This document shows, in pieces, positions 1 to 4,749 of a DNA stretch of 5,323 nt. Where the stretch lies: positions 1 through 5,323 of the forward strand of contig CANHBU010000166.1 in assembly GCA_947458345.1 (NCBI GenBank), given 5' to 3'. How positions within the stretch are numbered: the stretch's first letter is position 1; each line of letters starts with the position of its first letter. A model generated the notes under the pieces. The model was not told the DNA's origin and searched no databases. It saw nothing but the letters and a program-made list of their open reading frames with translations. Both the position numbers and the translations under genes were made by a program. The stretch is from Comamonadaceae bacterium. GTDB lineage: Bacteria > Pseudomonadota > Gammaproteobacteria > Burkholderiales > Burkholderiaceae_C.

Positions 1-113
1 AACATGCGTTGGGCGACCTGCGCATGCAGCCAGTCGGTCTGGGGCGCTGCAATGCGCTGCCAGCGCAAGACGGCAGCTCGGTCATAAGTCGGAGGATGGG
101 CGCTGGGGCTCAA
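1..113 (-). CDS. Partial N-terminus of a BioC-like SAM-dependent methyltransferase (runs off left edge)
   Basis: One minus-strand frame stays open from about position 113 to the window edge. It contains the stretch PPTYDRAAVLRWQRI followed by a D-W-L-H segment and ...QVAQRM. This resembles the opening of BioC-like or biotin-synthesis-type methyltransferases of Burkholderiales, which often lie divergent to comF: a D-x-x-A-V-x-R-W motif, then a W-L-H-x-x-V-A-x-R-M motif. Only about 37 residues are visible, and the SAM-binding motifs would lie beyond the edge. No ATG lies upstream in this frame. The best upstream start is a TTG at 111-113 without a clear Shine-Dalgarno sequence. An in-frame ATG at 3-5 probably encodes an internal Met. 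Family membership is inferred from this short stretch alone, and a biotin role is not shown. The TATACT on the minus strand at 168-173 could be its -10 box, but I see no matching -35. Confidence 0.5.
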   Translation of the reverse strand, partial: MSPSAHPPTYDRAAVLRWQRIAAPQTDWLHAQVAQRM

Positions 114-172
114 GATGGCAAAGCAAAAAAACGTCCGCGCCCCTGGACAGCGCTGGCAACGGCGGCCAGTAT

Positions 173-910
173 ATGGGCCTCATGTCGATCCGCTCTCTTG
201 TGTCCCGGGCGCTGCAACTGCCTAGCCAATGCGCGGTCTGCCGAAGCTGGCCCAGCCAGCGCCTGTGCCGGCACTGCCGTGACAGCTTCGCAGCGGCCAA
301 GGCCCGCTGCCCGCGCTGCGCGCTCGTCCTGACCGGCGCATCGGCTGCGCCGCAGTGCCCGCAGTGCCTGCGCAGCCCCCTGCCACTGACCGCCTGCTTT
401 GCCGCGGTCGATTACGCCTACCCCTGGAGCGAGCTGCTGGCGCGCTACAAATTCGAGCAAGACACCGGTCTGAGCGGCCCGCTCGTGGACCTGCTGATGC
501 ACGCCCCGGGTGTGGGCCCTGCCCTGGCCGCTCTGGAGCGCCTCGACTGGCTCTTGCCCATGCCGCTGTCGCAGCAGCGCCTGGCCGAACGGGGCTACAA
601 CCAGGCCTGGGAGCTGTGCCGCTTGCTGCACCGGCGCAGCCAATGCCGCGCCGCTGTGTCGGCACGCCTGCTGCTGCGCCTGCGCCACACTGAAGCGCAA
701 AGCCAGTTGCCGCACGCAGCCAGGCAGATCAATGTGCGGGGGGCATTTATCGTCGATCCCCTGGCGGCTGGCCAGCTGCGAGGTCGCCAGGTGATGCTGG
801 TCGACGATGTGATGACCACGGGCGCCACCTTGGCTGCCGCTGCAAACGCTGTGCTGGAGGCGGGGGCCCTCTCGGTCAGCGCGCTGGTGATCGCGCGCAC
901 ACCGCCTTGA
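173..910 (+). CDS. comF: ComF family protein (phosphoribosyltransferase-like, amidophosphoribosyltransferase fold)
   Basis: This 245-residue protein has the usual ComF layout. An N-terminal zinc-ribbon-like part carries four CxxC pairs (C20/C23, C32/C35, C46/C49, C62/C65). A type I phosphoribosyltransferase domain follows. It shows the family motif [10 protein letters not shown] at 136-145, the R-H-T-x-x-Q-S-Q-L motif around 171-179, and the PRPP-binding loop [13 protein letters not shown] at 207-219 with paired Asp 211/212. ComF proteins are cytoplasmic and are needed for natural DNA uptake in several bacteria; the zinc part is thought to help bind DNA or partners. Whether this host is naturally competent cannot be told from the window. 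Two starts are possible, ATG 173 and ATG 182 (Met4). Neither has a strong Shine-Dalgarno sequence, and 173 is taken as the longer form. The gene is divergent from the methyltransferase fragment and 40 bases upstream of trmL on the same strand. Confidence 0.9.
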   Translation: MGLMSIRSLVSRALQLPSQCAVCRSWPSQRLCRHCRDSFAAAKARCPRCALVLTGASAAPQCPQCLRSPLPLTACFAAVDYAYPWSELLARYKFEQDTGLSGPLVDLLMHAPGVGPALAALERLDWLLPMPLSQQRLAERGYNQAWELCRLLHRRSQCRAAVSARLLLRLRHTEAQSQLPHAARQINVRGAFIVDPLAAGQLRGRQVMLVDDVMTTGATLAAAANAVLEAGALSVSALVIARTPP

Positions 911-912
911 GC

Positions 913-930
913 GGGGTCGGGTCGGGCGGG
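913..930 (+). other. Putative G-quadruplex motif between comF and trmL
   Basis: Four G-runs of 4, 3, 3 and 3 bases are separated by loops of 2, 2 and 1 bases (GGGG-TC-GGG-TC-GGG-C-GGG). This satisfies the usual G3+N1-7 rule with very short loops, the class that tends to be stable. It is on the coding strand, starts two bases after the comF stop and ends 20 bases before the trmL ATG. It could form in the comF read-through RNA or in the non-template DNA strand just upstream of the -10-like box. Folding is an inference, and random occurrence in GC-rich DNA is possible. Confidence 0.6.
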
Positions 931-938
931 CCGCTGCC

Positions 939-944
939 GATAAT
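939..944 (+). promoter_or_regulatory. Candidate -10 box (GATAAT) for a leaderless trmL transcript
   Basis: GATAAT differs from the sigma-70 consensus TATAAT at one base and ends 6 bases before the trmL ATG. Initiation 6-7 bases downstream of a -10 box would fall on or next to the start codon, giving a leaderless mRNA. This agrees with the absence of a clear Shine-Dalgarno sequence. The box lies in a small dyad (CCGAT-A-ATCGG, 937-947). No -35 resembling TTGACA is seen at 16-18 bases; that space is occupied by the G-run motif. Confidence 0.4.
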
Positions 945-950
945 CGGGGC

Positions 951-1433
951 ATGTTCAACATCGTGCTGGTTCATCCCGAGATCCCGCCCAACACGGGCAA
1001 CATCATCCGGCTGGCGGCCAACACCGGCTGCTGCCTGCACCTGGTCGAGCCTCTGGGCTTCGAGATGGACGATCGCCAACTGCGCCGCGCCGGGCTGGAC
1101 TACCACGAGTACGCCCCGGTACGCCGCCACGCCAGCTGGCAGGCCCTGCTGACACGCGAGCAGCCTGCCTTGCAGCGCATGTTCGCCATGACCAAGCACG
1201 GCTCAAGGCCCGCCTTCGAGGTGCAGTTTGCCGCCGGCGACTGGCTGGTGTTCGGCTCCGAGACGGCCGGCCTGCCCGCTGAGCTGCGCGAATCGTTTGC
1301 GCTCGAGCAGCGCCTGCGACTGCCGATGCGCGCCGGGCAGCGCAGCCTGAACTTGTCCAATGCGGTGGCCGTGACGGTTTTTGAAGCCTGGCGCCAATGC
1401 GGCTTTGAGGGCGCCCAGCTGGCCCTGCGCTGA
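951..1433 (+). CDS. trmL: tRNA (cytidine(34)-2'-O)-methyltransferase TrmL (SPOUT family)
   Basis: This 160-residue protein is close to the length of E. coli TrmL (157). It carries the full set of TrmL/SpoU motifs: [19 protein letters not shown] at 8-26 (with the conserved Asn14 and Arg20), GLDYHEY at 48-54, the SAM-site motif FGSETAGLP at 101-109, and the knot motif [16 protein letters not shown] at 126-141. TrmL is a cytoplasmic dimeric SPOUT methyltransferase with a trefoil-knot SAM site. It methylates the 2'-O of wobble nucleotide 34 in the two tRNA-Leu isoacceptors that read UUR codons, supporting accurate decoding. The start ATG is fixed by the conserved M-F-N-I-V-L opening. There is no good Shine-Dalgarno sequence before it, only CGGGGC directly adjacent, while a GATAAT box sits 6 bases upstream. 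The gene may also be read from comF. It ends 23 bases from the convergent TSUP gene. Confidence 0.96.
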   Translation: MFNIVLVHPEIPPNTGNIIRLAANTGCCLHLVEPLGFEMDDRQLRRAGLDYHEYAPVRRHASWQALLTREQPALQRMFAMTKHGSRPAFEVQFAAGDWLVFGSETAGLPAELRESFALEQRLRLPMRAGQRSLNLSNAVAVTVFEAWRQCGFEGAQLALR

Positions 1434-1465
1434 GGCGATCGGGCGGGCCGCTCAGCTCAGCGCAG
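1425..1465. terminator. Inverted repeat at the convergent trmL/TSUP gene ends, possible bidirectional terminator
   Basis: CTGCGCTGAG (1425-1434) and CTCAGCGCAG (1456-1465) are perfect 10-bp inverted complements separated by 21 bases. Each arm holds the final Leu-Arg codons and the TGA stop of one of the two convergent genes. The hairpin would form in transcripts from either side. No T-run follows on either strand, so it is not a classical intrinsic terminator. It may instead stall polymerase or protect 3' ends. Alternatively, it may only reflect that both proteins end in Leu-Arg-stop with the same codons. Confidence 0.4.
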
Positions 1466-2206
1466 CCCGTCCCAAAGCAGCTTGAGCCCGGTCAGAAACA
1501 TCCCGGCATAGATGAACTTGTAAAACAGGTCGGGCTTGATCCGGCGGGCCATGCGCACGCCCACCCACACGCCCAAAGGCACCAAGGGCAGCAGCACCAG
1601 CGAGGTCATCATGTTGCGCATGTGCACCAGGCCCAAAAAGCCGTAGGGAATCCACTTGGACAGGTTGATGACAAAGAAGAACACCGCCATGGTCGAGGTA
1701 AACAGCACCGGACTGAGTTTGAGCGGAATCACATAGGCGCTGATCGGCGGGCCGCCGGCGTGCGCAATGAAGCTGGTAAAGCCCGAAGTCGCGGTCAGGA
1801 TGGCGCCCACCCAGCGCGGCGGCGGCGGGGCATCGGGTTTGGGTGGCAACAGCAGGCGCTGCGCCAAAAACAGCAGCGTAAAACCGCCCACCAGCGCCTC
1901 CACCACGCCCGGGCTGAGCAGCCGAAACAGCATGAAACCCAGCACGGTGCCCATCAGACCGCAAGGCACAAGGAACTTGAGCAGACGCCAGTCGAGTTGG
2001 TTGCGCAAGAAAGCCAGGCTGAGGATATCGGTCAGCAAGAGCACTGGCATCATGATGGCCGCCGCATCGGGAACGCTCACGGCCAGCGCCATCAAGGGCA
2101 CGGCCAGCGAGCCAAAGCCGGTACCAAAGCCACTCTTGCTCACCCCCATCAGCAAAACCGATGGAATGGCAACCGCGTAAAAAAAGGGGTCGGTGATCAG
2201 AGCCAT
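1457..2206 (-). CDS. TauE/SafE (TSUP) family membrane transporter
   Basis: This is a 249-residue, very hydrophobic protein with several predicted membrane spans and few charged residues. TSUP hallmarks are visible. The first-half motif GVSKSGFGTGFG is at 21-32, and the second-half motif HAGGPPISAYVIPLKL is at 149-164, with conserved Gly-Gly-Pro-Pro. The two halves are joined by a Pro-rich loop at about 121-130. Length is normal for the family (about 240-270). TSUP proteins move sulfite, sulfoacetate, other sulfonates or organic anions across the inner membrane, usually outward; the substrate here cannot be named. The ATG at 2204-2206 is preceded by a pyrimidine-rich stretch rather than a Shine-Dalgarno sequence, with a GATAAT box 11 bases upstream. 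It lies 65 bases downstream of livF on the same strand, so co-transcription with the importer operon is possible but unproven. Confidence 0.92.
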   Translation of the reverse strand: MALITDPFFYAVAIPSVLLMGVSKSGFGTGFGSLAVPLMALAVSVPDAAAIMMPVLLLTDILSLAFLRNQLDWRLLKFLVPCGLMGTVLGFMLFRLLSPGVVEALVGGFTLLFLAQRLLLPPKPDAPPPPRWVGAILTATSGFTSFIAHAGGPPISAYVIPLKLSPVLFTSTMAVFFFVINLSKWIPYGFLGLVHMRNMMTSLVLLPLVPLGVWVGVRMARRIKPDLFYKFIYAGMFLTGLKLLWDGLR

Positions 2207-2217
2207 GGAGAGGGGCG

Positions 2218-2223
2218 ATTATC
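2218..2223 (-). promoter_or_regulatory. Candidate -10 box (GATAAT) for the TSUP gene
   Basis: On the minus strand GATAATCG occupies 2223 down to 2216, and the TSUP ATG begins 11 bases after the GATAAT. Initiation 6-7 bases downstream would leave a leader of only about 5 bases. The bases between box and ATG are C/T-rich and lack a Shine-Dalgarno sequence. No convincing -35 is seen. The same GATAATCG octamer precedes trmL. Confidence 0.35.
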
Positions 2224-2242
2224 TGCTCAGGCCGCCCCGCCA

Positions 2243-2261
2243 GCCCCACCACCAAAGGGGC
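2243..2261. repeat. Short GC-rich inverted repeat in the livF-TSUP gap
   Basis: GCCCC (2243-2247) and GGGGC (2257-2261) can form a 5-bp stem with a 9-base loop, starting 10 bases past the livF stop. No T-run follows on the minus strand, so it would be at most a weak pause or attenuation site between livF and the TSUP gene. A chance match is quite possible in this GC-rich gap. Confidence 0.2.
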
Positions 2262-2271
2262 CCACGAGCAA

Positions 2272-2985
2272 TCAGTGCGTATCGAGGCCGAGATAGGCTT
2301 TTCGGATCTCCGGCCGGTCCATCATCTCCTTGGCCTGTCCCTCGGCCACGATCCGACCCTCTTCCATGACATAGGCGCGGTCAGCCGTCTCCAGCGCCAT
2401 GGACACATTTTGTTCAACCAGCAGCACGGCCGTGCCTTGGCTATTGATCTGGCGAATGGCCGCAAACATGTCGAGCACGATGGACGGCGCCAGGCCCAGC
2501 GAAGGCTCATCGAGCAGCAGCAAAGTGGGGCCGGCCATCAGCGCGCGGCCAATGGCCACCATCTGCTGCTGGCCGCCCGAGAGCGAGTCGGCCAGGCTGT
2601 GCAGCTTGACCTTGAGCACCGGAAACAGCGCAAGCACCGACTCCAGACGCTCGGCCCGTCTGGCCTTGGCGGCAGGCAAAAAGCTGCCCAATTCCAAATT
2701 CTCAAGCACGCTCATCTGGGTGAACAGACGGCGCCCTTCGGGCACGATGGCAATGCCCGCTTCGCAGTAGCGGTGGCTGGCCAGGCGGGTGATGTCGCGC
2801 CCGCCGTACACCAGGGTGCCGCTCTTGACGCCGTGCAAGCCCGCGACGGCGTTGATCAGCGTGGTCTTGCCGGCGCCGTTGGGGCCCACCACGCACACGA
2901 GCTCCTTGTCGCCACAGGTCAGCGAGACATCCCACAGCGCGGGCGCAGCGCCGTAATTGACCGATATCTGGTTGACTTCAAGCAT
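2272..2985 (-). CDS. livF: Branched-chain amino acid-type ABC transporter ATP-binding protein LivF
   Basis: This is a 237-residue ABC ATPase, the same length as E. coli LivF. Visible motifs are Walker A GPNGAGKTT at 34-42, the LivF-type Q-loop region IVPEGRRLF at 80-88 (Glu in place of Gln, normal for LivF), the signature LSGGQQQM at 135-142, Walker B LLLLDEPS at 155-162 with catalytic Glu160, and VEQN at 190-193, where Gln192 replaces the switch His, also usual in LivF. It would dimerise with the LivG half of the neighbouring fusion on the cytoplasmic face and power import. The chosen start is ATG 2983-2985, which matches the family's M-L-E-V opening and follows GGGGAA at 2991-2996. A TTG at 3010-3012 would add nine residues and is less likely. 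The gene overlaps the end of the LivM-LivG gene by 8 bases, suggesting translational coupling. Confidence 0.95.
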   Translation of the reverse strand: MLEVNQISVNYGAAPALWDVSLTCGDKELVCVVGPNGAGKTTLINAVAGLHGVKSGTLVYGGRDITRLASHRYCEAGIAIVPEGRRLFTQMSVLENLELGSFLPAAKARRAERLESVLALFPVLKVKLHSLADSLSGGQQQMVAIGRALMAGPTLLLLDEPSLGLAPSIVLDMFAAIRQINSQGTAVLLVEQNVSMALETADRAYVMEEGRIVAEGQAKEMMDRPEIRKAYLGLDTH

Positions 2986-4744
2986 GGGGCTTCCCCAGGT
3001 AGGCACTGACAACTTGCGGATCGCTCATCACCTGCTTGGCCGGGCCGACCGCGATCAGCTTGCCGTGATTGAGCACCGCCACCCGGTCGCACAGGGCCAT
3101 GACCGCGCGCATGACGTGCTCGACGAACACGATGGTCGAGCCCTGATCGCGAATGCGGCGAATCAGCACAATGGCCTCGTCGATCTCGCTGGGGGTCATG
3201 CCCGAGAGCACCTCGTCGAGCAGCACCAGCCGAGGCCGGGCGGCCAGCGCGCGGGCCAATTCGAGAAACTTGCGCTGATGCAGATTCAGATCATCGGGCA
3301 GGCTTTCGGCTTTGTGCTTCAGACCCGTGAACTCCAGGCAGCGCATGGCCTCTTCGCTGGCCTGCTGACGCCCCATGGCCGCACCTCCGAACATGGCCGA
3401 CATGATCACGTTCTCGAGCACCGTCATGTGCATGAAGGGCCGTGGGATCTGGTAGGTGCGCGCAATGCCCGACTGGGCGATCTGGTGCGCGGCCATACCG
3501 GCAAGCTCACGACCCTCGAAGGCGTAGCTGCCGCCGGTGGCGACGTAGTGGCCGCTGACCACGTTGATGAAGGTCGACTTGCCCGAGCCGTTGGGGCCCA
3601 GCAAACCCAGGATCTCACCTTGATGAACCTGCAAGTCCACCTCGCTGAGGGCCTGCACGCCCTTAAAGGCCTTGGACAGGCCCCGGGTCTGCAGCAGCAC
3701 CGGACCCAAGGGAGCGTCGGGCTTGGGCGCAGCACCCGATTGGGCCGGCAAGCCGGCGTGGGCGGCTGCGCCCAGACTTTGCTCGAGCTCTCGGCTGCGG
3801 CGCGCGGCCGCCTGCGCGCGGCGCTTCATGAAGTAGCCCATCACACCATTGGGCATGAACAAAATCACCACGATGAGCACCACGCCCACCACCGCCTTAC
3901 CCAACACCGGGTTGTTGCCGGCGGTGAAAAAGTACAGCATCGAAGTGATCAGCACCGCCCCTACTGCTGGGCCGGCCCAGTGGCGCGAGCCGCCCAGGCA
4001 GCTCATCAGCACCACCGTCAGCGGCACGGTGATGTTGAAGGTCTCGCCGACGGTGACGTACTGCACGAAAAGCGCATGAATGCCACCGGCCAGACCTGCC
4101 AGGCCGCTGGACAAAGCCAAGGCCATCAGCTTGTAGCCATAGGTGGGCACCCCCATGACTTCGGCCACGTCTTCGTCGTCGTGGATGGCCGACAGGCCCA
4201 CGCCCAGCTTGGACTGCTGCACCTTGTAGGCAATCAGCGCCGTCAGCACCGCGCCGATGAGCGCCATCAGGTACAGCGACGACGAGGCCGAGGGTCCGAG
4301 CTTGGGTACTTCGACAGACATCAAATAAACGCCGGGACCGCCATCAATGCGGGTATTGATGATGATGGTGGCCACCACGAAAGTGACCGCCAGCGTCAAG
4401 AGCGCAAACAACTCGCCGCGCACCGCCTTGACCCGAAACACCACAGCGCCCAGCAGCACGCCCAGGACGGCCGGAATCAGCACCGCCATCGGCAAGGTGG
4501 CCAAGAAGGGCCAATCGAGCTTGCCGGCCAGGCCCGCGGTGGCATACATGCCCACGCCGTAAAAAACGCCATGGCCAAAGGAGAAATACCCCGAATAGCC
4601 CGACAGGATGTTCCAGGACATGGCCAGGATCACCCAGTGCGCGATCAGGTACAAAAAGGACTCATAGAAGGCGGGCAAGCCCAGCCAGGGCACGACGGCC
4701 AGCAGCGCGCCGGCGGCCAAGATGCCGGAAAACGTCTTGTTCAT
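2978..4744 (-). CDS. Fused LivM permease / LivG ATP-binding protein of a branched-chain amino acid-type ABC importer
   Basis: This 588-residue protein joins two subunits that are separate in E. coli. Residues 1 to about 305 are a LivM-like permease with many hydrophobic spans, the GYSGYFSFGHGVFYG motif at 49-63 and the cytoplasmic ATPase-contact loop around 183-208 (AIHDDEDVAEVMGV). A polar Ala/Arg/Gln/Pro-rich linker spans about 306-348. Residues 349-588 are a LivG-like ATPase: Walker A GPNGSGKST at 383-391, Q-loop Gln432 (TYQIPRPF), Walker B LVLLDE at 506-511 with Glu511, and switch His543 in VEHVM. The signature is LNLHQRK (486-492) instead of LSGGQ, and DEVLSG replaces the usual DEP. The start is ATG 4742-4744, 5 bases after the livH stop, with AAGGG at 4754-4758. 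Frame and spacing are intact, so the fusion looks genuine. The solute could be a branched-chain amino acid, another amino acid, an amide or an organic acid. Confidence 0.93.
   Translation of the reverse strand: MNKTFSGILAAGALLAVVPWLGLPAFYESFLYLIAHWVILAMSWNILSGYSGYFSFGHGVFYGVGMYATAGLAGKLDWPFLATLPMAVLIPAVLGVLLGAVVFRVKAVRGELFALLTLAVTFVVATIIINTRIDGGPGVYLMSVEVPKLGPSASSSLYLMALIGAVLTALIAYKVQQSKLGVGLSAIHDDEDVAEVMGVPTYGYKLMALALSSGLAGLAGGIHALFVQYVTVGETFNITVPLTVVLMSCLGGSRHWAGPAVGAVLITSMLYFFTAGNNPVLGKAVVGVVLIVVILFMPNGVMGYFMKRRAQAAARRSRELEQSLGAAAHAGLPAQSGAAPKPDAPLGPVLLQTRGLSKAFKGVQALSEVDLQVHQGEILGLLGPNGSGKSTFINVVSGHYVATGGSYAFEGRELAGMAAHQIAQSGIARTYQIPRPFMHMTVLENVIMSAMFGGAAMGRQQASEEAMRCLEFTGLKHKAESLPDDLNLHQRKFLELARALAARPRLVLLDEVLSGMTPSEIDEAIVLIRRIRDQGSTIVFVEHVMRAVMALCDRVAVLNHGKLIAVGPAKQVMSDPQVVSAYLGKPHA
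2986..3000 (-). promoter_or_regulatory. livF ribosome binding site in a mini-hairpin
   Basis: On the minus strand the bases just before the livF ATG read GGGG-AAG-CCCC (2996 down to 2986). The purine-rich GGGGAA is the only Shine-Dalgarno candidate, 5 bases from the ATG. It can pair with the adjacent CCCC in a 4-bp stem. The segment encodes the last residues of the upstream gene, so a ribosome finishing that gene would open it. This supports coupled translation but is inferred from sequence only. Confidence 0.4.
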
Positions 4745-4749
4745 GACAA

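Noticed and set aside
110..961. Minus-strand open frame of about 280 codons opposite comF
   Set aside because: It is Arg/Gln/Ala-rich without domains, and it overlaps a well-supported ComF with zinc and PRPP motifs.
1813..1835. GGC-rich run that looks like a trinucleotide repeat
   Set aside because: It is the codon run for the Pro-rich loop of the TSUP protein (residues about 126-131) and is too short and imperfect to be treated as a repeat element.
1452..2255. Alternative minus-strand frame overlapping the TSUP gene
   Set aside because: It is shifted from the TSUP frame and lacks coherent membrane segments or family motifs. The 1457-2206 frame has both TSUP signature motifs.
1622..2296. 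Plus-strand open frame opposite the TSUP gene
   Set aside because: It is a His/Gln/Arg-rich antisense shadow with no ribosome site or domain.
2275..3009. Plus-strand open frame opposite livF
   Set aside because: Same antisense phase effect as above. The protein is low in complexity and unlike any family I know, and livF is unmistakable on the other strand.
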